A stretch of 64,000 nucleotides of DNA from Pseudomonas sediminis (GTDB taxonomy: Bacteria; Pseudomonadota; Gammaproteobacteria; Pseudomonadales; Pseudomonadaceae). Location of the stretch: positions 2,356,001 to 2,420,000 of the forward strand of contig NZ_CP154631.1 of assembly GCF_039555755.1 (NCBI RefSeq), given 5' to 3'. The position numbers were made by a program, and so were the translations under genes. Shown here piece by piece: positions 1-7,427 of this stretch (positions are counted from its first letter, which is position 1; each line of letters begins with the position of its first letter). Under the pieces are notes generated by a model. That model had not been told where the DNA came from. It worked only from the letters and a program-made list of their open reading frames with translations, and did no database searches.

Positions 1-23
1 GCCGCGTTGGAGATAGATGGGCG

Positions 24-290
24 TCACTTTTTCTGCCTGATGAAGGCCGCGATGCTGGCGATGCTGTTGAGAATACGTCGCCCATCCTTGGCTCCTTCGA
101 TGCGCACGCCATAGTGCTGTTGCAGCGCCAGGGAGACCTGCAGAGCATCGAGGCTGTCCATGGCGATACGACTTTGCTGACCGAACAACGGCTCGTCATC
201 GGCGATGCTCTGCCAGTCGATGTCGTCTTCCTTGTCGCATTCACGGATCAGCAATTGCTTGAGTTCTTGTTCTAGTAATGTGTCGTCCAT
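24..290 (-). CDS. Acyl carrier protein
   Basis: An 88-residue carrier protein. Ser46 in the DSLDAL motif is the expected 4'-phosphopantetheine attachment site, and the acidic four-helix layout fits the ACP family. It is the last gene visible of a minus-strand operon (hotdog enzyme, ABC ATPase, ABC permease, ACP), and its start overlaps the permease end by 19 bases. It is distinct from the two carriers at 21119-21658. The pairing of an ACP with an ABC exporter and a dehydratase-like enzyme suggests an acyl-ACP-derived lipid or polyene is made and exported, but the partners beyond the left edge are not visible. Identity as an ACP is firm; the pathway is inferred. Confidence 0.85.
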   Translation of the reverse strand: MDDTLLEQELKQLLIRECDKEDDIDWQSIADDEPLFGQQSRIAMDSLDALQVSLALQQHYGVRIEGAKDGRRILNSIASIAAFIRQKK

Positions 291-1462
291 TGCGTTTGCT
301 GCACTCGTCTGCGGAACAGGTAAAGCCCGCCGCCGCCCAGCACCAGGGCGAACAGCAGAAGGCGGGCACAGTCAGGGGCGATGTCGGCAAGCGTTCCCTG
401 ACCCACCAGCAGGGTCAGGAAGGCGTCCAGCGCCCAACTCATCGGCGAGATTTCCGCCAGTTGGCTCATGGCCTCGGGCATCACGCTCTTGGGCACCATG
501 ATGCCGCCGATGGCGGCGAGGATGATATTGAGACCGCCGCCGAGCAGCAATGCCTGTTCGCCGCTACGCGCCAGGGCGGCCAGCAGCAGGCCCAGGCTGC
601 AGGCGGCCAGACTCAGGCTCAGTGCCAGCAGCGCGTAGGTCAGTGGCGAGCCCGGTAGGCTCAGGCCGCTCAAGCCGAGCAGCGGTAGCAGGTATACGCC
701 GATGGCCAGCAATAGGGCGAACTGCAGCAGATTGATCGCCAGATAAGGCAGCAGCTTGCTCAGCACCAGAGTGGTGGGGCTCAGGCCCAGCGCACGAAAG
801 CGTAGCAGGGCGCCGCTCTGCTGTTCACGCTGGAAGCCGCCGGCCATCGGCAGGGCGACGAAGAACATGCCGAAGATCAGCCAGGCCGGCACGCTCAGTT
901 GGCTGGCGTTGGCCTTGCCGCTCAGTTCGCCGCTGGCCAGCATCTGCCGTTCGCTGATCTCGCTCTGGGTGCGCTGGCTGATCAGTTGCCAGCGTTGTTC
1001 GGTGCTCATCCCCGCGTCCAGCGCGTCGCTGTCTTCCTGGTAGGCCAGCAGGCGGGTCTGCGCCAGGGCGATGTTCAGCGCTGCGCGCAGGCGTTGGCGC
1101 GTCTGGCCATCGGTACGCGGAGGAAAGCTCAGCGTGGGGCCGATGTGAGGCGTTTCCAGCAAGGTCTCGGAAAAGTTCCTGGCCAGGCTGATGCGGGGCA
1201 AGGGTTCTTCGCTGCTGGCGAGCAGGTGGCTGCCCGGCAACTGTTCCTGCAGCGCATGCTGGAAGAAAGCGCTGGCTTCGCTACCTTGCTCGATCTCCAG
1301 CACCAGGCTCAAGGGCGGCGGCTGGTCACGCAGGTAGTTGGACAGTGCGGCTGCCATCAGCACGAGAAACAGGATCGGCATGATGAACAGCACGGCCAGT
1401 GCATGCGGGTCGCGCAGCAGCAGCAGGCATTCCTTGCGTACCAGCGCTAGCAACGGGCTCAC
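272..1462 (-). CDS. ABC-2 type transporter permease
   Basis: A 396-residue inner-membrane permease. One N-terminal transmembrane segment (about residues 20-45) is followed by a large periplasmic loop, then a block of five or so hydrophobic segments, the ABC2_membrane_3 architecture. I place the start at the GTG at 1462, which overlaps the upstream ATPase stop as GTGA; a longer open frame to 1681 runs inside the ATPase gene and is unlikely to be used. Coupled to the ATPase at 1459-2343, it should form a half-transporter dimer that exports a hydrophobic or lipid-like compound. The substrate is unknown; the flanking dehydratase-like protein and ACP suggest an acyl product, possibly related to the nearby aryl polyene cluster. 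Confidence 0.85.
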   Translation of the reverse strand: MSPLLALVRKECLLLLRDPHALAVLFIMPILFLVLMAAALSNYLRDQPPPLSLVLEIEQGSEASAFFQHALQEQLPGSHLLASSEEPLPRISLARNFSETLLETPHIGPTLSFPPRTDGQTRQRLRAALNIALAQTRLLAYQEDSDALDAGMSTEQRWQLISQRTQSEISERQMLASGELSGKANASQLSVPAWLIFGMFFVALPMAGGFQREQQSGALLRFRALGLSPTTLVLSKLLPYLAINLLQFALLLAIGVYLLPLLGLSGLSLPGSPLTYALLALSLSLAACSLGLLLAALARSGEQALLLGGGLNIILAAIGGIMVPKSVMPEAMSQLAEISPMSWALDAFLTLLVGQGTLADIAPDCARLLLFALVLGGGGLYLFRRRVQQTQWTTHY

Positions 1463-2343
1463 AGTCGGCCTCCATTGAGGCTCAGGTAGAGCTGTTCCAG
1501 CGACGGCCGGCCAAAGCGCAGCAGGCTCGGTGGAGTAGGCTGCGTGGCGAGGAACTGGGTGATCGCCAGCAGTTGCTGGCTGTCCAGATTGCCGATGCGC
1601 AGACCATCTGGCAGCGCCTCGGCGCTCAGTTGCAGCTGGTCGAGCAGTTGCAGAAAGCCAGTGGGAACCTGTTCCGGCCATTCCAGCAGCAGGCCGTGAC
1701 CGCCATCGAGCAGTTGCTGCTTGTCCACATCGAGGCGCACCTTGCCTTCATGCAGCAGCAGGATGCGCCCAGCCACACGCTCGACCTCGTCCAGATAGTG
1801 GCTGGTGTAGATCACCCCATGCCCCTCGGCGGCGAGCCGCTCGACGGCATCGAGCAGCATTTGCCGGCTGGCGGCATCGACGCCGACGGTGGCTTCATCG
1901 AACAGGTACAGGCGTGCGGGCTGGAGCAGGCCGATGGCGAAGTTCAGGCGGCGCTGCTCGCCACCGGACAGGCGTGCGGCGCGGCGTTGCAGTTTGTCTT
2001 CGAGAGCGCTGCTGGCGATGCTCAACTCCAGCCGCTGGCGGCGCTGAGCACCGTGCAGACGGTAGAGGTCGGCGAACAGCGCGAGGTTCTCGGCCACCGT
2101 GAGTTCGGCGTAGAAGGCCAATTGCTGGGGCACCAGGCCCAGGCTGCGCGGGCCGTGCCAGCGGATTTCACCCTGCTGCAGGGCCAGCGTATCGCTGAGC
2201 AGGGCCAGTAGCGTGGTCTTGCCCGCGCCGTTACTGCCGAGCAGGCCCAGGCACTGGCCTTCCTTCAGTTGCAGATCGATGCCGTGCAGGGCGAGGGTGT
2301 CTGCGCCCGGGTAGCGGAAGCTGACGTCACGTAACTCAAGCAC
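1459..2343 (-). CDS. ABC transporter ATP-binding protein
   Basis: About 294 residues. The nucleotide-binding domain shows Walker A (GSNGAGKTT), the signature LSGGEQRRL and Walker B (LYLFDEATVGVD), followed by an H-loop at TSHYLDE. This is the CcmA/DrrA-like group that pairs with ABC-2 permeases. The likely start is the GTG at 2343, overlapping the preceding dehydratase-like gene by 8 bases; a TTG six bases further upstream is an alternative. The C-terminal region of about 90 residues past the ATPase core resembles the dimerisation tail of drug and lipid exporters. It energises export through the permease immediately downstream. Confidence 0.88.
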   Translation of the reverse strand: MLELRDVSFRYPGADTLALHGIDLQLKEGQCLGLLGSNGAGKTTLLALLSDTLALQQGEIRWHGPRSLGLVPQQLAFYAELTVAENLALFADLYRLHGAQRRQRLELSIASSALEDKLQRRAARLSGGEQRRLNFAIGLLQPARLYLFDEATVGVDAASRQMLLDAVERLAAEGHGVIYTSHYLDEVERVAGRILLLHEGKVRLDVDKQQLLDGGHGLLLEWPEQVPTGFLQLLDQLQLSAEALPDGLRIGNLDSQQLLAITQFLATQPTPPSLLRFGRPSLEQLYLSLNGGRL

Positions 2344-2740
2344 GGACAAGCACCAGCAGCAGTTTGCCGTCCAGCAGTGGTTGGCTGCCGGCATGGATGG
2401 TGAAGGCGTAGAGCCCGCCGGCCGGGCTCAGCGCCTCCTGTTGGGCACTGACCAGCAGCGGTTCTGCACTGCGTGTGACCGGGTGCAGATTGAGCTGGGA
2501 AAGTTTGCCGACCAAGGCCATTTCAATGGCATCCGCTTCGCCGTATAGGGCACCATGTGCGGCGCAAAGCTGGGCGGCGGCTTCGAACAGCAGGCAAGGC
2601 GAGGCATTTTCGCCAAGCTTGTCGAGGTGATGCCAGGCGCTGAGACCGCGGATAGTGAGGTTGTCGTGATCGACCAATGCATCCAGCCAGAGAGCATCGC
2701 CCTGGTGCGGCAGCAGTCTGTGCAGTTGGGTGCGATCCAT
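2336..2740 (-). CDS. Hotdog-fold 3-hydroxyacyl-ACP dehydratase-like protein
   Basis: A 134-residue single-domain hotdog protein. The N-terminal LLPHQGDALWLDAL segment and the later LLFEAAAQLCAAHGAL helix match the FabZ/ApeP-type dehydratases seen in aryl polyene clusters. It is the first gene of the operon that continues with an ABC exporter and an ACP, and it starts 63 bases from the divergent methyltransferase gene at 2804. It probably dehydrates a 3-hydroxyacyl-ACP, but the catalytic residues cannot be confirmed by eye, and a thioesterase role is possible. It differs clearly from the ApeP protein at 6954-7427. Confidence 0.7.
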   Translation of the reverse strand: MDRTQLHRLLPHQGDALWLDALVDHDNLTIRGLSAWHHLDKLGENASPCLLFEAAAQLCAAHGALYGEADAIEMALVGKLSQLNLHPVTRSAEPLLVSAQQEALSPAGGLYAFTIHAGSQPLLDGKLLLVLVRA

Positions 2741-2803
2741 GGCGGGCGGTCAGGAAATTTGGGCGACGCAGTGTAACAGAGGCGAGGACAGAGGGAGGAT
2801 GGC

Positions 2804-3358
2804 GTGACGATCTGGCAGTGGCTGGCTTTTGGGACGATCAGTGCGGTGCTGGTGGGAATTTCCTGGCGTACGCTGGGCAATCCGCGTAGCCACGGGTTCT
2901 ACCGTTTCCTGGCTTGGGAGGCGATGGCGGTGATGCTGGTGCTCAACGCTGAATCCTGGTTTGGCGACCGGGGCGAATGGAACCAGCGCATAGCCTGGGT
3001 TCTGCTCAGCCTTTCGCTGCTGGTGCTGTTCGCCGGGATCTACCAGATGCGCCGCTTCGGCAACGCCGGAGCACAGCGCCAGGATGATGAGCTATTTGCC
3101 TTCGAACGCACGTCGCAGTTGGTGACGGGCGGTATCTTCCGCTACATCCGTCATCCGATGTACTGCTCGTTGCTGCTGCTGGCCTGGGGTATCGCCTTCA
3201 AACGCATCGATGTGCTGATCGTGCTGCTGGCGGTGCTGTCCTGCGTGCTGCTGTGGTGTTCGGCGCGCTGCGAAGAGCGCGAATGTATGGCCTATTTCGG
3301 CGATGCCTATCGCCAGTATATGGGCCGTAGCTGGATGTTCCTGCCACTCGTGCTCTGA
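2804..3358 (+). CDS. Isoprenylcysteine methyltransferase (ICMT/PEMT)-family membrane protein
   Basis: A 184-residue integral membrane protein with about five hydrophobic segments. The C-terminal half carries the family signature: FRYIRHPMY for SAM binding and a later EERE followed by FGDAYRQYM. Family members methylate isoprenylcysteine, phospholipids or other small lipophilic substrates at the membrane; the substrate here cannot be predicted. Translation probably starts at the GTG at 2804, because a strong GAGGGAGG lies just upstream and the nearby ATG at 2799 runs into a stop at once. It is transcribed divergently from the dehydratase/ABC operon and converges on the lipoprotein gene at 3377. 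Confidence 0.75.
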   Translation: MTIWQWLAFGTISAVLVGISWRTLGNPRSHGFYRFLAWEAMAVMLVLNAESWFGDRGEWNQRIAWVLLSLSLLVLFAGIYQMRRFGNAGAQRQDDELFAFERTSQLVTGGIFRYIRHPMYCSLLLLAWGIAFKRIDVLIVLLAVLSCVLLWCSARCEERECMAYFGDAYRQYMGRSWMFLPLVL

Positions 3359-3376
3359 GCGCCTCGTTCAGAAGCC

Positions 3377-3970
3377 CTATTGCGCGCTCTGGTGCTCCAG
3401 CAGAAGCTGCCGATAGGCGCGTTGATATTCCTCATAGCCGAGATTCTGCTGCTGCAGATCACGCACGCGTTCATCCAGGCTCTTGCGTGGCTCGGCTGTC
3501 GAGTGGGCCTGTGCGGCAGGTTGGGCCGTGCTGCTCAACTGCGCGCTGGCCAGCAACTCGTCGATGACCGGATCGATCTTGCTCTTGGTGCCTTGCCATT
3601 TCATCAACGACAAACCGCCCTTTCCGCGCAGGTGGTAGCTGGCTGTGGCCAGTGTCTGGCGACGGGGGCCGAGAATGGTGATTTCGGCGGTGGACAGATA
3701 CGGCGCCATGTCCCAGGAACGGCGAGCTGTGTAAGTCACCACGTAAGGGCAATCGGCCCTGGGAATCTTCGAGTGGATTTGCGTCTGGATACCATGTCGG
3801 GCAAAGCCTTCCTGCAACACGGGCACGAAGTCGCTGACCTGAACTTTTGGGTTCTCTTGGATGCACATTTGATCGGCCGCCGTTTTTAGTGGCGTGACCC
3901 GGGTAGCGGTGCAGCCACCGAGTAGTGTTGCCGCCACGAGCAGTGGCAGGGCAATGCGCAGTTTCGACAT
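3377..3970 (-). CDS. Sbal_3080-family lipoprotein
   Basis: A 197-residue predicted lipoprotein with an N-terminal signal and lipobox (LLGGC, Cys20). The body carries CIQENPKV, a paired DCPYVVTYTARRSWDMAPYLS stretch and a glycine-rich GKGGLSL segment, which I recognise as the Sbal_3080 lipoprotein family of unknown function. The C-terminal 60 residues are charged and Gln-rich, likely helical. The start at 3970 has GGAAG about ten bases upstream; the longer open frame reaches into the previous terminator. It lies just past the aryl polyene operon terminator, so it is probably a separate unit, though read-through is possible. No role in pigment export is shown. Confidence 0.7.
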   Translation of the reverse strand: MSKLRIALPLLVAATLLGGCTATRVTPLKTAADQMCIQENPKVQVSDFVPVLQEGFARHGIQTQIHSKIPRADCPYVVTYTARRSWDMAPYLSTAEITILGPRRQTLATASYHLRGKGGLSLMKWQGTKSKIDPVIDELLASAQLSSTAQPAAQAHSTAEPRKSLDERVRDLQQQNLGYEEYQRAYRQLLLEHQSAQ

Positions 3971-3990
3971 GTAGAGGGCTTCCTTGCGTG

Positions 3991-4017
3991 AAAAGGCCAC
4001 CTTTACGGTGGCCTTTT
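3991..4017 (-). terminator. Rho-independent terminator of the aryl polyene operon
   Basis: Perfect 11-bp inverted repeat (AAAAGGCCACC, five-base loop, complementary arm). In the minus-strand direction the stem ends in TTTT. It lies 16 bases after the stop of the exported-protein gene at 4033 and separates that operon from the lipoprotein gene at 3970. Because the arms begin in A and end in T, it could also act weakly in the other direction. Confidence 0.8.
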
Positions 4018-4032
4018 GGGGGGCAGGTCTTG

Positions 4033-4473
4033 TCACTTCACCTTGGCGTACTTGGCCTTCAGTGCGACGCCGGCCATGATGGCACCAGCGTGGCATTCGT
4101 ATTTGCTGTCGTCGCGGTATTCCTTGTTCTTGTAGTTGCTGGCCAGGTCGACCACGGCGTTGGCGCCTGCGGCCTTGGCCGAGTTCTGCAGTTTGATCAG
4201 GGCCGATTGCAGTGCCCAGCTGCAAGCCGCTTCATCGGTCTTGTTGAAGGCGTTGGTCTTCTGGCTGGTGGTGACGTTGGCGTTGATGATCTGTGCGCCA
4301 GCCGGAGTCTTGTTCAGGAAGAACTTCACCGAACCGTCGAGACGACCGGCCTGGGTCGCTTCGTTGACCACCGACTGGAAGTCCAGGAAGTGAGCGGTGT
4401 CGCGCGCCTGGCTAAGGCCGGGCAGCAGGGCAACGGAGAGAAGTGCGGCAGTGGTCCAGATTTTTGCTTTCAT
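4033..4473 (-). CDS. Small exported protein linked to aryl polyene clusters
   Basis: A 146-residue protein with a clear Sec signal peptide (cleavage likely after SQA, residue 23). Two cysteines (in AACSW and YECHAG) could pair in the periplasm. The AAGANAVVDL segment resembles the YbjQ/RcsF-type fold, and homologues beside aryl polyene clusters are often mislabelled as excinuclease ATPase subunits; nothing here supports DNA repair. The start at 4473 is set by AAGGAG nine bases upstream. It is the last gene of the aryl polyene operon, 102 bases after the lipoprotein gene, and is followed by a strong terminator. A role in moving or anchoring the pigment is an inference from position. Confidence 0.7.
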   Translation of the reverse strand: MKAKIWTTAALLSVALLPGLSQARDTAHFLDFQSVVNEATQAGRLDGSVKFFLNKTPAGAQIINANVTTSQKTNAFNKTDEAACSWALQSALIKLQNSAKAAGANAVVDLASNYKNKEYRDDSKYECHAGAIMAGVALKAKYAKVK

Positions 4474-4575
4474 GGTTATCTCCTTGAATATCACTGTATG
4501 GAAAAGCTCGTTCAACGTCTGCTGCGCGTAGGCCTGTAGCAATCACCTACAGCTCATTACCAACCAGGCACCCTG

Positions 4576-4968
4576 TCAGAAGGACGCCCTGTTCAGTTCC
4601 TGCTGGATGTTGCGATCCAGATTATGAATCCACTTGTTGTAGTTGCGGTGGATCTTGCCGTTCTTGTAACCGAGGTTCTGGCTGTCGCGATAGCGGATCG
4701 AATAGCTCGACGCGCTATAGGGAATGGTGATCTCGGCCTGGTGATTGCGGCGCTGGATGAGCGCCATGATGTTGCCTCGGTCGGCACGCTCGACGGTCCA
4801 CTGGCGGCTTTGCAGCGCGGCGAGAATAGCGCGGCGCATATCATCCTCACTCCTGACCGTCGAAGTGGGTGTGCGGTTCTCGATGTTCATCACCGGTTTC
4901 GACGTACAGGCTGCAACGCCCAGCAGCAGGGTTGCGATCAGAGCAAATCGAGTGAAACGAGACATCAT
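4576..4968 (-). CDS. Hypothetical lipoprotein at the end of the aryl polyene operon
   Basis: A 130-residue predicted lipoprotein: Met-Met start, short hydrophobic signal and lipobox GVAAC (Cys21). The mature part is basic, with tyrosine-rich SYSIRYRDSQNLGYKNGKIH and an N-terminal EDDMRRAI helix, a pattern seen in small lipoproteins of aryl polyene and related clusters. AAGGAA precedes the ATG at 4968; the second ATG at 4965 is equally possible. It starts 24 bases after the apeR stop, so it is probably co-transcribed. No enzymatic motif is visible. Outer-membrane localisation is expected because Thr, not Asp, follows the lipid-bearing cysteine. Confidence 0.7.
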   Translation of the reverse strand: MMSRFTRFALIATLLLGVAACTSKPVMNIENRTPTSTVRSEDDMRRAILAALQSRQWTVERADRGNIMALIQRRNHQAEITIPYSASSYSIRYRDSQNLGYKNGKIHRNYNKWIHNLDRNIQQELNRASF

Positions 4969-4991
4969 CCGTGTTCCTTGTCTGTTGAAAA

Positions 4992-6218
4992 TCAATGCCA
5001 GCGCTTGAAGATCAGCGAGGTATTCACGCCACCGAAGGCGAAGTTGTTGTTCATCACGTACTCGTGGCTCATCTGGCGGAACTCGCCGCGCAGATAATCC
5101 AGCTCACCGCAGGCCGGGTCGATCTCGTCCAGATTCAGGGTGTAGACGTAACTGTCCGAGTTCATCATCTCGATGCTGAACCAGGATTCCAGCGCGCCGC
5201 AGGCGCCCAGGGTGTGGCCGAGGTAGCTCTTCTGCGAGCTGATCGGCATCTGCGCGCCGAACAGGCTGCTGGTGGCCAGGGTTTCGGCGACGTCGCCCTG
5301 TTCGGTGGCAGTGCCATGGCCGTTGACGTAACCGATGGCGGAAGGTTCCAGGCCGGCGTCATCCAGAGCCAGCTGCATGGCGCCGCGCATGGTTTCCTGC
5401 ACCGGCTTGGTGGCGTGCTGGCCGTCGGAGTTGCAGCCGAAGCCGACGATCTCGGCATGGATGGTGGCGCCACGGGCGAGGGCGTGCTCCAGCTCTTCGA
5501 GCACCAGGATGCCGGCGCCTTCACCGATCACCAGGCCGTCACGGCCGCTGTCGTAGGGGCGCGGGCTGGTGTGCGGTGCGTCGTTCTTCAGACTGGTGGC
5601 GTAGAGTGCATCGAAGACCATGGCCTCGGTGGGGCACAGTTCTTCGGCGCCGCCGGCGAGCATCATTTTCAGACGGCCGAACTTGATCGCCTCGTAGGCA
5701 TAGCCAATACCCTGACTGCCGCTGGTGCAGGCGCTGGACGTCGGGATCAGGCGGCCCTTGAGGCCGAAGAAGATGCTGATATTGGCCGCCGTGGTGTGCG
5801 GCATCATGCGGATGTAGGAGTTGGCGTTGAGGCCGTCGGCCACAGAGTTCAGCAGCATGTTGCCGAAGGCCTTGACCTCCTCGGTGCTGCCGGTTGACGA
5901 GCCGCAGGCCACGCCCATGCGCCCATCGGCGATGCACGGATCGCCGAGCAAACCGGCGTGTTCCAGCGCGCGTTCAGCGGCATACACCGCCAGCTTGGAC
6001 ACCCGGCCCATGCTGCGCGTCTGCTTGCGATTCCAGTACTTGGGCTGGACGAAATCGTCCACCGGCCCGCCCAGGCGGGTGTTCAGCTCGGTGAAGCGAT
6101 CCCATTCGTCCATGCGTCGGATACCACTTTTGCCGGCTTTGAACGCGGCCGAGATGGTTGGCCAGTCGCTGCCCAGCGAGGTGATACCGGCCATACCGGT
6201 GACGACTACACGTTTCAT
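4992..6218 (-). CDS. apeR: Beta-ketoacyl-ACP synthase (ApeR-type)
   Basis: A 408-residue FabF-like condensing enzyme. The catalytic triad is intact: Cys164 in SSACTSGS, His301 in NGHGT and His335 in YLGHTLG. In characterised aryl polyene systems this ketosynthase works with a chain-length-factor partner to extend the aryl-acyl chain with malonyl-ACP. The ATG at 6218 overlaps the ketoreductase stop by one base (TGATG); an in-frame GTG two codons upstream is less likely. It lies at the downstream end of the enzyme block, after apeQ. Confidence 0.92.
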   Translation of the reverse strand: MKRVVVTGMAGITSLGSDWPTISAAFKAGKSGIRRMDEWDRFTELNTRLGGPVDDFVQPKYWNRKQTRSMGRVSKLAVYAAERALEHAGLLGDPCIADGRMGVACGSSTGSTEEVKAFGNMLLNSVADGLNANSYIRMMPHTTAANISIFFGLKGRLIPTSSACTSGSQGIGYAYEAIKFGRLKMMLAGGAEELCPTEAMVFDALYATSLKNDAPHTSPRPYDSGRDGLVIGEGAGILVLEELEHALARGATIHAEIVGFGCNSDGQHATKPVQETMRGAMQLALDDAGLEPSAIGYVNGHGTATEQGDVAETLATSSLFGAQMPISSQKSYLGHTLGACGALESWFSIEMMNSDSYVYTLNLDEIDPACGELDYLRGEFRQMSHEYVMNNNFAFGGVNTSLIFKRWH

Positions 6219-6961
6219 CAGCACAGACCGCCATTCACTGCGAGAACCTGGCGGGTAATGTACGCCGCTTCGCTGGACATCAGGAAGTTCACCGCACCCG
6301 CCACTTCTTCCGGGGTGCCCATGCGCGCCGCCGGAATCATCTTGAGAATCTCCTCTACGGGCACCAGTTCGTCGAGAATCTCGGTATCGATCAGCCCTGG
6401 GGCCACACAGTTGACGGTGATCTTGCGCTTGGCCAATTCGATCGCCAGGGCCTTGGCGGCGCCGATCACGCCGGCCTTGGAGGCGCTGTAATTGACTTGG
6501 CCGCGATTGCCGACCAACCCGGATACCGAGGTGATGCAGACGATGCGGCCTGGCTCACGGCGGCGGATCATCGGCATGGTCAATGGGTGCAGCACGTTGT
6601 AGAAACCGTCCAGGTTGGTGCGCAGCACCTGATCCCAGTCTTCCTCGGAGAGCGCCGGGAAGGCGCCGTCGCGGGTCAGGCCGGCGTTGCACACCACGCC
6701 GTAGTAGGCGCCATGGGCTTCGACGTCGGCCTCCAGTGCCGAACGGCAGGCGGCGCGGTCGGATACGTCGAATTGCAGGATGCGCGCCTGGCGCCCGAGT
6801 TCGGCGATCTGCGCCTGCACGGCTTCAGCCTCATCGCGGCGCGAGCGGCAGTGCAGGACGATGTCATGGCCCGAACGCGCCAGGCGCAGGGCGATGGCGC
6901 GGCCGATGCCACGGCTGGAGCCGGTGACCAGTACGGTGGCGGCGGAAGTAGTTTCAGTCAT
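6218..6961 (-). CDS. apeQ: 3-oxoacyl-ACP reductase (ApeQ-type, FabG-like)
   Basis: A 247-residue short-chain dehydrogenase. The NADPH-binding motif TGSSRGIGRA is at residues 14-23, and the catalytic SVSG and YSASK residues are present. It reduces the 3-keto group formed in each elongation round so the dehydratase can create a conjugated double bond. The ATG at 6961 overlaps the dehydratase gene by 8 bases; the longer frame to 7213 lies within that gene and should be ignored. Between FabG housekeeping paralogues and ApeQ, the operon position argues strongly for the latter. Confidence 0.92.
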   Translation of the reverse strand: MTETTSAATVLVTGSSRGIGRAIALRLARSGHDIVLHCRSRRDEAEAVQAQIAELGRQARILQFDVSDRAACRSALEADVEAHGAYYGVVCNAGLTRDGAFPALSEEDWDQVLRTNLDGFYNVLHPLTMPMIRRREPGRIVCITSVSGLVGNRGQVNYSASKAGVIGAAKALAIELAKRKITVNCVAPGLIDTEILDELVPVEEILKMIPAARMGTPEEVAGAVNFLMSSEAAYITRQVLAVNGGLC

Positions 6962-7427
6962 GGGATTGTTCTTGCGGTTCTTGTGGCTCTTGTAAATAAA
7001 CCGCCGGTTGCGGCGGGCGGAACACGTTGAGGCGCGCTTCGGCCTGTATGTCGGGGCCTTGCAGGTGGCATTCGAACACGCCCATGCCGTTGTCGTCCTG
7101 CAACGAGCATAGGGCGCGGATGTGCAGTTCGCTGCCGGCTGGAAAGTGCTCGACGTTGCAGTTGTACTTGCGTGTGCCAAGCAGGAAGCCCAGTTCCACC
7201 GGCAAGCCGGCACGCTTGGCCTGGATGCCGGCGAAGGCGGCGATGGCCTGGGCCATCAGCTCGATGCCGGTCCAGGCAGGCAGATTGCCGTCGGCATCGC
7301 TGAGCAGGCCATCCGGACGTACGACGAGGCGCACCTCGATCGCTTCCGTATCGCAGCTCAGCACTTCGTCGAGCAGCACCATGTTGCCGGCATGGGGCAC
7401 CAGTTCGGCGACGGGCCAGAGTTTCAT
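6954..7427 (-). CDS. apeP: 3-hydroxyacyl-ACP dehydratase (ApeP-type)
   Basis: A 157-residue hotdog-fold protein. VAELVPHAGNMVLLDEV near the start and the WTGIELMAQAIAAFAG helix are typical of ApeP, the dehydratase that acts in the polyene elongation cycle; His12 and Glu75 are the likely catalytic pair by family comparison. The Gln/Pro-rich C-terminus (residues 135-157) is probably disordered. Its ATG overlaps the stop of the ketosynthase gene as ATGA, and its end overlaps apeQ by 8 bases. Confidence 0.9.
   Translation of the reverse strand: MKLWPVAELVPHAGNMVLLDEVLSCDTEAIEVRLVVRPDGLLSDADGNLPAWTGIELMAQAIAAFAGIQAKRAGLPVELGFLLGTRKYNCNVEHFPAGSELHIRALCSLQDDNGMGVFECHLQGPDIQAEARLNVFRPPQPAVYLQEPQEPQEQSHD

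Noticed and set aside
4516..4552. CTGTAG...CTACAG inverted repeat upstream of the exported-protein gene
   Set aside because: Six-base arms could occur by chance, and it lacks a T run or second copy.
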